DNA of 64,000 nucleotides from Undaria pinnatifida (taxonomy: Eukaryota; Sar; Phaeophyceae; Laminariales; Alariaceae), in assembly GCA_012845835.1 (NCBI GenBank), contig JABAKD010000002.1, positions 21,728,274 through 21,792,273 on the forward strand, given 5' to 3'. Within the stretch, counting starts at the first letter, position 1; each line of letters opens with the position of its first letter. Both the position numbers and the translations under genes were made by a program. This document shows, one piece after another, positions 47,801-59,394 of this stretch. Under the pieces are notes generated by a model. It ran no database searches and was not told the DNA's origin. It saw nothing but the letters and a program-made list of their open reading frames with translations.

Positions 47801-50800
47801 ACTACCGCAGTATTTCGTACCAGGTACTAGTATAATATTATATAATATTATAAAAAATGAAAATACACTCCATATACACCAGGTATAGTCTATACGTTTT
47901 GTTGCCGGCCCAGCATCGTTAAACAACTACCGCAACAGTAGAATTGCTGGTGACCCAGAATCATATACCGCACCACCGCAATGCACGTCACATCTGGCAC
48001 AATAAATCACGTGAACGCCGGCTGAACCCTGCGGGTGCCCATGTACGGAGTACCACGTGCACTTCATCAACGTGCATGATCACGACACACAAAAAACAAA
48101 ATCTACTATTTAATAAAAGTAAGACCTTACCGCCAGAAAAAACAAATAAATACATTAGCTGTCGTACCGCTATATCTGGCAGTCACAATAGGAATGGCGG
48201 GTCAAAACAACCAAAACAGCTCACCTTCCTGTAGAAGATCATGGCCCCGCGAGGACCGCGCAGGCTCTTGTGGGTAGTGGTGGTGACGATGTCGGAGTAC
48301 CCGAAGGGCGAAGGGACAACGCCGGCCGAGACGAGGCCGCTGATGTGCGCCATGTCGGACAGCAGCCACGCGCCGGACGCGTCGGCGATCTCCTTCATGC
48401 GGGCGTAGTCGATGTTGCGGGAGTACGCGCTTGCCCCAGCCACAATCAGCTGTTTTCGTCAAACGACAACAGCAGCAGCATCGGCGGCGGCAGCAGCAGC
48501 AGCAGCAGCAGCCACAGCAATGGGGAGGAAATTGGAGATGTTGTCAGCAAGGCATACCCGCTTTCTATGGGCATGCAGTAACAGATTGAGTTCCACGAGA
48601 CAGCACGACTAACGGGATATGCACGTTGGTGTCCGCAGCCGGCAAATAAAAAACAGCGCCGGACAACGAGCGGAAAACACTTGGGGTTAACACTAGCACA
48701 CACCCACGCATGCGCACACACGAAACACATGAATAGTGGTGGCACGGAAAAACGCAAAAAGCGCGCTGGGCGAGCACTAGTCTCGCAGCTACGCAACAGG
48801 TTCGGTTCGGTACGGGTGAGTCCAAACAAGCAAGAACTGAGCGGGACGAGAGGGCGACAGCAACCAAGAGCGACGAGGGAACGAGCTGTCGTGTACTCGG
48901 GGGGTATTTACTAGAGAGGGGAGGGGATGTTTGGGCCGCGGGGGGGAGGGGGTGGGTGAAAGGCTCGAAAAATACAAAATAATCGTGAATCAGCTCCGCT
49001 TTACCCCCCCCCGGCTTGGGTCTGCACTCTCAATAGGAGGCGGACGGCACCGCGCAATAATAGGTTCCACCTTGCTCTTTCCTGTCACGACATGCAACGA
49101 ATACGGACTCAAATATACTGAAATCTATCGTAAGATACTAGAACAGTAGAGGTCCCTCTATAGCGCCAGTTGAGTAATGCCGGTTGCCCTATATAGTGCC
49201 TGTGAAATGGCATGGCACATATGGGAACAATAATCAGTGGCGGTATGCGGAGTAGTGCCCGTTGCCGCCATAGTGCCGGCATTTCCTACTATTAATAAAC
49301 TATTATTATTTCATTTATTTATTTTCACACATATGTACTTGCCAGCTTCTGGACAAGCCGTGGTCACAGGTGTCGTCCCTTTTCCCCCCTGGTTCTTGCC
49401 TTCAATTTTTATCTCGCATAGGGTTCAGCAATCGCCCAGCTTGTCGATTTTTTATCGCGTGTTGCTAACTCACGCTCTCGCGTTTCGTTCCGCGAGTCAA
49501 TTTATGCGCAAGAAAAAATCCCCACGAATATATACGCGTATGCACTCGGGGGGATTCGAACTAACGAAACTCACGTATACCAGGCTCGAGGATAACCTGG
49601 TACACCACCGGGGTGTACATAAATAGCACATACCGCCCCCCCGACACCTACCGACGTTACGGGACACCTCCCGCAAGCACACACATCTCGCGGGGGAGAG
49701 AGAGCCTGCCGGAGCCACACTCTTCCTTATTGCAGTCGACGACAAACAGTGTTATGCATCGTACCTACTGGACAGGCACCGACTCACCACCCTCCGTAAC
49801 ACAAGCTTTGACGAACGTACCGGGACGTAATCCTTCATTTTGGTCCGTTTGAGGTTTCAGCAGGTCAACTAGCGCTACCTGGTATGGGTACTTTCGCTGT
49901 ATGCAGGAGACCCGTTGTTTGCCGTTCCACCCCCAACTCAAGAAAAACACACCAAGCGCGTGCACACGCGCACACACCGCGTTTGCGCAAGCAAAAGCGC
50001 ACAGGCGAATATGATGAACCGAACCACAAGCTGCGTGCACAAGCACGAACCTCGCAGGATCGGAGACTGCGCACACGAGCACAAACTCGCAGAATCAGAC
50101 GGCGACCACAAAACACAACCTCGCACAGCCAAGAGAAAGCGCACACAAGCCCAACCTCGCACAGCTAGAGAAGAAGGACGGACCTTGGGGCGGAATAGCT
50201 TGGCGTTCGCGGCCATGGTGTCGTAGTCGATCTGACCCGTGCTCTCGTCCAGGCGGTAGGGGAAGGTCTCGTAAAAGGAGCTCACCTGACAGGCACAAGG
50301 AAGATAACATGAACACAACGGCGAAAGCGGGGACAGCAATGGCCGAAAAAGCGAAGGTCAACGGAAACGGAAAAAAAAAAAAAAACACCGTCAGAACCCG
50401 AGGACAATGAATGCAACCAATGCCTTGAGGTCTACAAATCTGTTCGAAATTACGAGGTTCTAGTATGAATACTTACACGATCCTGATTTTTCCGAACACA
50501 AGTGGTTTGTAACGGTATTAAAAAAACACGCAGCTGCGCCATGTACCCCCCCCATCACAAACTAATACGGGATTCCTTTACGGGTCACGATTCGACCCGC
50601 GGGTCGGGTCAGCAAGTTTTCAAAATCTCGCGGGTCGGTTCGGGAGGTTGTCGAAATCTCACGGGTCGGGTCGGGTCGGGTCGGGTCGGGTCGGGTCGGG
50701 TCGGGTAAGGAGGGTTCACATCTCACGGGACGGGACGGGTCGGGTCACCCTGGCGCGACCCGACCCGCGAGAAGCGACCCGATCCGTGGACAGCCCTGAA

Positions 50801-53800
50801 ATAAACTACCATGGCGCTCTCCTTGCCGAGAGCGCGAAACAATCAAACCAAAGCGATCAGACCCAACTATCAAACATTCAAGCAACCAAAATCAACCGGA
50901 ACACGATAATGACCGACACTAATCTGCCTTGCCCGAGAGACAGCAAAAGCGCGTTTTTGCTGTGGCCGGTCCAACGTAAACAAACCAAGCCAAGCAGAAC
51001 CAGGCCGAGCAAAGCCAAACGAGACCGACACAACGAGGGGCAACCCCGTCTAAGAAGAAAATTCTGCTGATAGAGGTGCATGCTAGCCCCCCCCCCCCCC
51101 CCCCCCCCCGCCATCCTGGCCACAGACGGCGAAACAGGAAGGGGATAAGATAAGCACACATTTTTCATGTATTACCTGGTATATGGCAAAAGCGTAATGA
51201 GCGCCCAAATGCTGGAGGTGTCTCTATTAGCAGTAGGAACGGTGCTCCGCCTCGAAAGGGATGCATGGTCAATGGTCAAATGACTAAGGCAAGCAACAGA
51301 TGAGTACCAAATGAGTACCAAATGAGTACCCCCCCCCGCCCCCCCTCATCCGGTCCCTTAAGGCCAGCAAAACGGAGACGGCCGCGGGGAACAATGCTCG
51401 GGCTTGCAGGAGAACAGCCGCTGCTGCGATAAAAATAAACAAATCACAACTTCCTCCCTCCTGTCTCTCCTTGTCTGTTGTCTGCGTCTGCTTCGTGAAA
51501 AATCATCACCCCTTTCCCCTTACAAACATTCCTTCTCCCTTCCATCGCCCCTTTTGCCTTTTGTAGCTGTTTTGCCTATACCTTCGTTTGACGCTTGTCT
51601 ACCTTTCGCCTTTTGTACGATTCCTTGTTCTTCCCCTTTTGTCGTCTCTCCCTGTTGTTTCATGAAAAAAGTGCCTATCTATTGCGCTGTCTGTTGTTTT
51701 TGTCCTCACCATGGAGATCTTCTTTGTGTCGGTCTGGTACCCGTGGGAGAGGTGGCCGCCGTGCGGCAGATCGAGAGACATGATCCGGTCATGCGGCTGA
51801 AGAACCGCGGTGTACGCCTGGAAAACAAACGAAAGGAAAGAGGAAAATAAAAATAACAGGCAGGACAGGCAAGAACACGAAAGGGACAAGAAAGGACAGG
51901 GAAGGTTGGGCAAGGACACAAACGGTTGCGTAAGACCAGGAAAGGAACATGACACGAAATGAACGGACAGGACAGCCAAGCTTACGCCAACAAAAAGGCA
52001 AGGGCGATCGCAGCGCTCCCGAAAGATGACACCACCCGATAAAAAAACGTTCGACAGTTCCCGAGTGAAAAGCGTCTGCCACACCTTTGTGGTGATTCCT
52101 CGATTTCTCGTCACATCACAACTTCACTTCTTCTGAGGTTTCCGCAGGTATGATACGACCGTCGCGCAAAACAAGATGGCAGTTTTTTCAGCCTCATTAA
52201 GTCATTTGAGCTTCCTTCCAACGCGAGTGTCCGCCACATTCGGCCGAACGCACGGCTGACGTATTCGAGTTAGTCCACACCTGGGACAGGTCACCGATAG
52301 ATCACCACCTGACGATCTAGATATTTCATGGAAGATCTGCAACCTCGTACAGATTACCGATACCTTACTTGATGATCTAGATCTTTCATGGGCGCGATCA
52401 GTAACGTCGAACCCGGTGGGAGGCGCATGATCTGCATCATCCATCACAGCACATGTTTGCTGGGTTGGCTCCGGAATCTACAGGTACAGGTCCAACACAA
52501 CATCTCATAACGGCGTACCAGTCCGACACTGAATACAATATATGAAAAATATCTAACGTATGCTCCCGATATGGGGTTGATGCCATGCGGTATTCCTTCA
52601 ATATAACTTGAGAATTCGTTCAAACACGGATTACCTATAGTAAGACCTAAGCTTCGTTCAAAATCCTATTAGGGGCATTTCTAGCGACACACACACACAT
52701 TTTTTGGCATGTTTCTTGCCAATTTGCAAGTTTTTGGAAATTTGGACTTGTCAAAAATTGCAAAAAAAACATTCGACAATTTTTTTTTTTGGATATTTTC
52801 GTTCCGCTTCGTTGGCAAGTTTTTCGAAAGTTGAGATTTGTCATTTCACTTGCCATTTTAGGCCAAAAACGCCAACGCAAGGCTGTACAAACCAGACCAC
52901 CCTACGACACCCCACGCCAGACTTGCTTTAAGTTCTGCAGTAGAGGGAGATACGGAGGATACACGGTGTCATTGGCAGCAGCTATGATAGGGCTGGCGAC
53001 ACTGGCTGTGAGCCCCGTGCGGATGCCACATGAGCGTCGTTTTGAGCGGTTGCTGAAGCACCATAAAAAACAGCAACCGCCCTAGTTTTTCCCAGGCGAA
53101 TTTGGCCGGGCTCGAAGGACTGCCAGCCTCTGAGGTACATGGGCTGTGCCTGGAGTCCTTTCTGCGCCAGTATTTACTCCATGGAGAGCGTCGGCGTGCC
53201 ACCGGCTCCCTGCTGCTGCTGCTGTAAGGGGTTTGAACAAAATCTGGCGGCGTTATGATGAGAAAACTTGCCAAGTATTTCCAAAAACTTGCCAAATATG
53301 CAGTTTTCGCGAGAAGGGTCTGTCGATTTTTCGGAAAGTGTCGCCAATTTTTTTTTTGCCAAAAATAGCAAGTTTGAGGAAATTTCGTTTGGTCGTTAGA
53401 AACGAATCTGGTCGTCAGAAACGACTCTCACCACGCAGACATATCAACACATGGAAACACCCTTTTATTGACCTGGGGATGCCTAATTTACCACCCCCTC
53501 CCTAAGACCTCGGGAGTTTCGCACAGTTGTCAGGCGTCATGCATGTCGACCTTATATTTGTTATCGGACTCCTATATGGGATGTGCTGCAGGTATGTGCT
53601 GCAGCAGATGATCTAGATCCTCACCTGTCCGAGGTGTGCAGTAATCTTCCAAAAGCATGCCAGGTATACAGGGAAAACCCCCGTGAAACGTCGGGGCTGC
53701 AGCGTAACCCATACCCTCCGCCGCTATCGCGCGTAGCATGCAGCACGCACACAGCAGCACCGCCGTAACAGCCCCCCTACTACAACCTACTACAACCTAC

Positions 53801-56800
53801 TACAGAGTAGCAAGGTAGAGTAGTACAGTAGAGTAGCGCAGTAGAGGCCAACCAGCCGCTCGACCAAAAACTACAAACTTTGCACGAGGCTGACCACCAC
53901 AATTGTGCCCGGCCGTACATAAAAAATCCAAAGCGCTAAGATGGGCAAGAGCTGCGTTCCTTCGCCACCAACATTATCATCAGCCAATCAGCAAGGCGGG
54001 CAGCAACAGCAACAGCTGCAGCAGCCGGACGACCAACAACAAAAAAAGGCAACACACACCTGGAAGTTGGCGGGGCTCCCGGACAGTGTCTGGACGTTCA
54101 CGCCCCAGAGCTCCGGGTCGAGGTTGAAGGCCTCCAGCGCTCGCTTCTGGCAGAGGGTCTCCACCTAGCACACCAAACATTGAATAACAGTGCGAAGACC
54201 AAAACGTTGGAGGTCGCAAAGCGGTCGAGAGACGCTTTCGAAAAAAATTGCCTCGTGGTCCGGAAATAAACCTTCAGTTTGGTTTGACTTTCGTCGGCAG
54301 ACTGATGTTACCGTACTTTGAACATACAACACGCAAGATATATTAACACGCCCTCCAGAGGGGACGATGCCGTACTTCGTACGTACAACCCGCAGGGTAA
54401 ACACACACACACATACACACACACCCCGAGGAGGGAGACGACTTTTTTTTCCGAGTCGATTGCCCCCAGTCAATAGGAGGGACACCCACAAACACGAACG
54501 AAAACGCTGACATGTCGACCTTTGGAAAAATCTCGGTCGTCGGGATCTTTTCCTTATAAGCAAAACCATCGCGTGGTGTTTATTGCGCTCCCCCCCCCTT
54601 AATATATATTATAAAAATTAAAATACACTCCAGCTGTGAGATCGAAGATTTCGTCGAAACTCATCTTTGCAAGCTGTGTGTGATACTCCGATCGCGCGCA
54701 TTACGGGTTGTGTGTCCTCATTAAGGATATAGGTCGGCGACTCCCCTTACAGCTACAGTGTAGCTATCAGGGTCAACAGGATGATTTTAGTCAGTCTGTG
54801 CGCGGAAACTATAAAACCCGTTTCTGAGGGGGACAAAATCTGACAGCTGTGAAGGGAAAGGGGGGGCCTGGTTTTGATCAAAAGCGAGCGGGTTTGGAGG
54901 GGGGCGGGGGGGGGGGGGGGGGGGGGGGAAGGGGCAATTTGTGCATGTAAGCTATAAATCCTTTCGAGGGGATAAATCTGACGGTTTTGGCACCAGTATA
55001 TTATTGGGGGCGGGGGGGGGGGGGGGGGGGGGGGGCGGGGGGGGGGGGGGGGTTGGGGCGGGGGGGGGGGGGGGGGGCAGCTCGATATGTGCCTGGAAAC
55101 TATACATTATTTCGAGGGGATAAATGTGACATTTTTGGAAATAATACATCAGTTTATCGTGTATATCCTGGGGTAAGTCGTACAATCAGTGAGTAAAGAG
55201 AGGGTGGAGTGTTCGAGGGGGTGGGGTTGGGATGGGTTGGGGGGGGAGGGTGGGGGGTTGGGGCGGGGGTGGGGGGTGGGGGGGGGTGGGGGGGGGGAAG
55301 GGCTTTAGGTGAGGGGTTTGTTATACGTGTGGTGCTAGGTCTAGGCGAAGGTGCGGGTGATGGGGAATAAGGGGGCGTTCGAGGCGGGGGGGGGGGGGGG
55401 AAACAGCGGCATGGATGGCTCTCGAAAGATAATGAGGTGATATCCTGTGCGTGAAGTGTTTATTAATGTGGCGGATTTCGATATTTGGTGGGGCGTTTGA
55501 GTAAGGGAGAGCAAGAGGGGGGGGGGGGGGGATGATTTTTTAGGAGGTTTAGGTCACAAATAATATTCAAATACACTTCGGCTGTGAGATCAAAGATATG
55601 TATCAGCTTGTCATACGCATGGTGCTAGGTCTAGGCGATCGTGCAGGTGGTCGGGAAAGAGGGGGCGTTGGAGGGGGGGGGGGGGGGGGGGGGGACACAG
55701 CGGTATGGATGGCTCTCGAAAGATAATGAGGTGATATCCTGTGCGTGAAGTGTTTATTAATGTGGCGGATTTTGATATTTGGTGGGGCGTTTGAGTAAGG
55801 GAGAGCAAGAGGGGGGGGGGGGATTTTTAGGAGGTTTAGGTCACAAATAATATTCAAATACACTTCGGCTGTGAGATCAAAGATATGTAGCAGCTTGTTA
55901 TACGCGTGGTGCTAGGTCTAGGCGATCGTGTAGGTGGTCGGAAAAGAGGGGGCGTTGGAGGGGGGGGGGGGGAATAATTGAAACTTTCGTCATGGATGGT
56001 CAGAAAGATAATGACGTGGTATCAACTGCGTATAGGTGGTTTATTACTCAGGCCGATTTTGATTGTGAGTGGGGCGTTTGGACAGACTAGGCGGAAGGGG
56101 GGGGGGGGGAGCGGGGGACGGAGGGGCGGGGGGGGGAAAGGGTTGGGGTTTGTTATGAAAAAGGTCAGTGGAGGGGGAGGGGAGGGGGGGGGGGGGGGCG
56201 GGGGGCGGGACATTTCAATATGTGCGCGGAAACTATAAATTCTCGAAGGGGACAAACCTGACGATTGAAGCAATAAGACATCCCTTTATATCATCTGGCT
56301 TGTAATGTTTACTATTCTAGAAGGTTTGATGTTAGATGCAGCATGCAACCCAGTGTTTAAGTGTAGTAAATAACGTGTTAAATCTTCACAGTTTGTTGTT
56401 GCATGATACAGCGATCGAAAGCTAGAATATTTTATAGAATATTTGTAGGTACCATTATTTTCTAACATCGCTAATTATAAGAAAGAGATACGTATTGTCA
56501 AATGCAACAGGCGAGGTGATGTGGTCATGCACTGTGTTTGTCACCATCATCATACAGTCACCATTATTATCGACATCGCTAATTATACGCACGAGATACG
56601 TATTGCCAAATACAGCATGCGAGGTGATGTATGTGGCCATGTGCTGCCTCCGTCATTGAGCATTAGAGGGAGGGATGCGAATCGACGCTTGGTATACATG
56701 TGCTCAATTACGTTACCTCATTAGTCATACTTGGTATACACGCGCTCAATCACGTTACCTCGTTAGTAATACTTCGCTTGGCATAGGTGGGGAGGCGATC

Positions 56801-58990
56801 ATGCACACGGTATGTACGAAATACCCTACGTAATGGGTTGGTAAGGTTGTTTACCGCAATTTTAACACATCTGCTTGTGCTTCCTTTTCCAAATTATTTT
56901 TGTCTCAAATAAATGTACGATTTCACGCCTATGATTTTACCTTGTCGATGTGGGGCTCTGCGGTCGTCAATTTTAAGTCAGAGATACGTCCTACAAATAC
57001 ATCAGGCGAGGTGGGTATGTGATGTCATATAATGCGATGTCATCACTATTGATCGCGAGGGTGATTTTACTTCGTGATATACCTGGTATATAATAGTTAG
57101 CCTCGGTTGGCACCGACGCTGTCAATCATCATGTGTATATTGGGGTTGGCGTTGGTTGGCAACGACGCTGCAAAACATGCCAGTCACTGCGTGAGCTAGA
57201 ACCATGATACCGCTTTATATTTTTATTTTTTGGCGGTCACCATGATGGTTATCAAGTTAGATCATATTGCGCGGGGTGGAGAACCGTAACTCCGTACAAG
57301 GGGAATGATCGCATCACGAAGTGTGAATGAATATGGTAAGGCACCCACGAGGCAGTTACATAGTAATACCCATTGCTGTCTCTGGAGTGGCCACAACAGA
57401 AAGCAAAGTAACTCATTGGCGCCGTCATCCACAAGGAATAAAGTAGGCACAAGGTGCCTTAGTCCGTCTTACGAGCGGTTCTTGGAAGGATGCACTTCAC
57501 CCCCCATGCCACTCGCCGAACACCTCACGGCGCTTTGTGCTTGGTGCAAGGAATGTCTGCCTGCTCGGTGAAAACCCGACGTGCTCCGTCCCGGTATAGT
57601 AGGGATGTGAGGGTCTACGGTCATACGACTACGGCCGTGCGCAAACTGAGTACACCCGCCCACTTTGTCGAGAAAAACATGTTCCAAAACTTTCCAAGGT
57701 AAAGTGCTATCTTGCCTGTTATGCGGTACGCGTCTTTCAGAGAAAATGATGGGTGTGTCAAGAACGGTACAACCCTCCCACTACTACAGTATAGGCCTGC
57801 CAACAACAAATTCTTTTTTGTTACGAGCCTCAGATTCTTAATGTGACACCACCCTTGCACAACCTTGAGCATGGGCTATTATTCAGGATTTACTGTAGCG
57901 CTCGCCGCTGAGCACGATTTCTTAGCCCAATCTTCTCAGCGTCCGCCCAAAAGCGAGCATCACTTTCTTATTTGCGGGCACTTTCACATTCGCAAGGCTT
58001 TAGTGTATAGCGGCAACGTACTGCCATATGTAGGGATTGGGGGTTGTCACGTACACTTCCTACACCGCAGCGCTGAATACCAGCACCAGGTAACAATGTG
58101 CAGAGTAAATGGCGTTCGTGGCGTTGGCATTCCGTTCGCCCCGACTATTTCACCTCCGAAAAATGAAAATTTCGCCGTCTTTGCTCGTGTGCGTGCGTAT
58201 CGGCGAAAACGTTACCATTCCGCACGGTAAACAAAGACAACAAAAGGTGTGCATCTGATATTCCTCAACAAGCAGAAGCCAGGAACACTAAAAACTACCG
58301 GTATAGACTATACTATTAATACCTGGTATCAATAATACATACTACCAATAATACCGACGGACCGATATCCGCAGCAGTGCGATGGTGCGCTGTCCGCCGT
58401 TACGATAGAGCACAACTTGTTGGTACTGAATATTTGAACCTTCTTCTTGAGCCCCCATCTGTCCCGGCTGTGCGTGCAATATGCGTTACGGGCGCTACTG
58501 AATCTGTCGCAACGGGGTTGGCCTGGGTGCTTCTCCACGCTGCTGCTCTTACTTTGCGCTTTGCGGCCGGGAGAGGGCAAGCGCAAGAAAAAACACGCAA
58601 ATACATGCGCCATAGATCAGCACGATCATGCGAAAGGGCGGGCAGCGCGATTGCCACAATTTCACGCTGTAGTCCTGCTTTCGTTTCAAACCCGTTTACA
58701 ACTGCTGTGCCGACAGTAACGACAGTGTGGGGGAGCAAAGCCACTTCTACTTCCGAAACGAGAGAGGTATGCATGAGCGTTTGCTTGTCTTGGCAGCAAG
58801 AGTGAACGACGGCGTGTCTAACAAGTAGCTCGCTCGGCACCTTGTCGATCTGCTCGTTGCCGCCGTAGTATCGCGCCCCGGGGTAGCCCTCGCTGTACTT
58901 GTTGGACATCATCGAGCCAAGCGCGTCGTAGACCGACTTGGAGGTGAAGTTCTCGGACGCGATAAGGACGAGGCTGTCCCTCTGACGAAC
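41898..58990 (-). CDS. SHMT: Serine hydroxymethyltransferase, ten exons, N-terminal exon missing
   Basis: Exons in coding order: 58990-58841, 54164-54060, 51817-51710, 50285-50184, 48449-48225, 47241-47163, 46287-46193, 45712-45602, 42777-42633, 42118-41898 (stop TAA at 41898-41900). All junctions are in phase: 446 residues. This enzyme converts serine and tetrahydrofolate to glycine and 5,10-methylene-tetrahydrofolate using pyridoxal phosphate. Landmarks in order: [116 protein letters not shown] with the PLP lysine encoded at 48267-48269, [23 protein letters not shown] and [18 protein letters not shown]. Eukaryotic SHMTs are about 470-500 residues, so only the first few dozen are missing. 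Cytosolic, mitochondrial or plastid targeting therefore cannot be judged. The 4.7-kb first visible intron is repeat-filled. Confidence 0.95.
42130..42400. repeat. AAAGC-type degenerate pentanucleotide array
   Basis: Many AAGCAAAGCAAAGC and AGCAAATCGAAGTAA units fill most of the last SHMT intron (42119-42632), starting 12 bases from the final exon. Confidence 0.85.
43330..44310 (-). repeat. G-rich satellite cluster, inverted relative to 54600-56290
   Basis: In plus-strand reading it has several C runs (43424-43440, 43557-43572, 43709-43717) separated by repeated ACCAGGCAG-TGATATCACC and GCCATCCATGCCGTAGCTCC units. Then come the block TAGTTTCCGCGCACAGACTG, TCCTTAATGAGGACACAC and TCTTCGATCTCACTGCTG. 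Its reverse complement matches the 54600-56290 cluster block by block. It lies in the SHMT intron 42778-45601. Confidence 0.85.
48466..48516. repeat. CAG microsatellite next to an SHMT splice acceptor
   Basis: An interrupted CAG run (broken by CATCGGCGGCGG), located 17 bases upstream of the acceptor of the exon 48449-48225 on the minus strand, where it reads as CTG. Confidence 0.9.
49151..49310 (+). mobile_element. MITE, 5' portion of the 59227-59394 family
   Basis: Begins GGTCCCTCTATAGCGCC, two mismatches from the terminal repeat of the complete copy, and continues with GCCGGTTGCC, TATGCGGAGTAGTGC and GTTGCCGCCATAGTGCCGG. The right terminal repeat is not present, so the copy is truncated. 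Intronic in SHMT. Confidence 0.75.
49342..49613 (-). mobile_element. tRNA-derived SINE, second full-length copy
   Basis: The minus strand shows A box TGGTGTACCAGG and B box TAGTTCGAATCC, followed by the same body and 3' end (CCAGAAGCTGG) as 21714-21983. An AT-rich tail of AAATAAATAAATGAAAT type follows outside the element. It lies in the SHMT intron between the 50184 and 48449 exon edges. Confidence 0.8.
50583..50775. repeat. GGGTC pentanucleotide array
   Basis: A core of about nine perfect GGGTC units (50660-50706) flanked by CGGGTCGGGTCAG and its complement CGACCCGACCCGCG, so the ends can pair with the array. Intronic in SHMT. Confidence 0.9.
51245..51345 (+). repeat. Family-C repeat, second plus-strand copy
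   Basis: Reads CGCCTCGAAAGGGATGCATG, GGTCAAATGACTAAGGCAAG, CAACAGATGAGTACC, with a short triplication of AAATGAGTACC before the C run. Very similar to 32228-32335. Confidence 0.8.
52677..53403 (+). mobile_element. Terminal-inverted-repeat element of about 730 bp, copy 1
   Basis: The ends carry TTTCTAGCGAC and GTCGTTAGAAA, and a subterminal inverted repeat of about 30 bp (TTGCAAGTTTTTGGAAATTT at 52723-52742 against its complement at 53275-53300). TTGCCAA / TTGGCAA motifs recur in both arms. The middle holds ATACGGAGGATACACGGT and a CTG run. One frame ([20 protein letters not shown], continuing to 53085) is open here but has a stop in copy 2. Non-autonomous DNA transposon is the likeliest class. 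It lies in the SHMT intron 51818-54059. Confidence 0.7.
54598..56290 (+). repeat. G-rich satellite cluster with a 288-bp tandem unit
   Basis: Starts with AAAATACACTCCAGCTGTGA-GATCGAAG, then TCCTCATTAAGGATATAGGT. Four GTGCGCGGAAACTATAAA-type motifs follow, each trailed by CGAGGGGACAAA-CTGAC and long G runs (54910-55078). Three tandem units begin at about 55331, 55621 and 55908 (periods 290 and 287), each with GGTGCTAGGTCTAGGCGA and ATGGATGGCTCTCGAAAGAT. It is the inverted counterpart of 43330-44310. Confidence 0.85.
57455..57655 (+). repeat. Family-B repeat, near-complete copy
   Basis: Has TTACGAGCGGTTCTTGGAAG, ACTCGCCGAACACCTCACGG, GTGAAAACCCGACGTGCTCC, GTAGGGATGTGAGGGTCTAC and ends GAGTACACCCGCCC. 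Intronic in SHMT. Confidence 0.75.
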
Positions 58991-59226
58991 CTGCCGGGGA
59001 AAGGGCAAGGGCACGGGCAAGGGATATGAGGGTTGTACAAAAACGAGTGCAGCAGGGCTCTTTCAATGGTGCTGGTTTGCGCCAACAGTAGTATCATTCG
59101 ACGCACACCCTTGGCAGTGAGTTTTTCGGATTGCAGTGCCACCGGTTATCACAGGTAAGGCTTTGCAAAATAGAGCTCCTCAATCGAGTGAAAAACTGAG
59201 GTGCCCTCCTACCATAGAACTTGTCA

Positions 59227-59394
59227 GGTTCCTCTATAGTGCCGGTTGCCGGCCTTTATGAAATCGCTTGACACAGATGGGGACACGCAGTTTTAGTAGT
59301 AGTATGTGGAGTAGTGCTGGTTGCCGCTTTAGTGCCGATCTTTCCGACTATTAACTGCTAATAGCACATACCATACGGGCACTATAGAGGAACC
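59227..59394. mobile_element. MITE, complete 168-bp copy with perfect 17-bp TIRs
   Basis: The left end GGTTCCTCTATAGTGCC (59227-59243) is repeated in exact inverse as GGCACTATAGAGGAACC (59378-59394). The interior repeats GCCGGTTGCC-like motifs and has no coding capacity. Size, perfect terminal repeats and a related copy at 49151 fit a miniature inverted-repeat transposable element. A target-site duplication is not obvious. Confidence 0.85.

Noticed and set aside
54941..56238. Gly-rich (+) and Pro-rich (-) open frames
   Set aside because: Artefacts of long G runs in a satellite cluster.
57865..58230. 121-codon plus-strand open frame in the first SHMT intron
   Set aside because: No domain, no splice context, surrounded by repeats; probably chance or an old mobile-element fragment.
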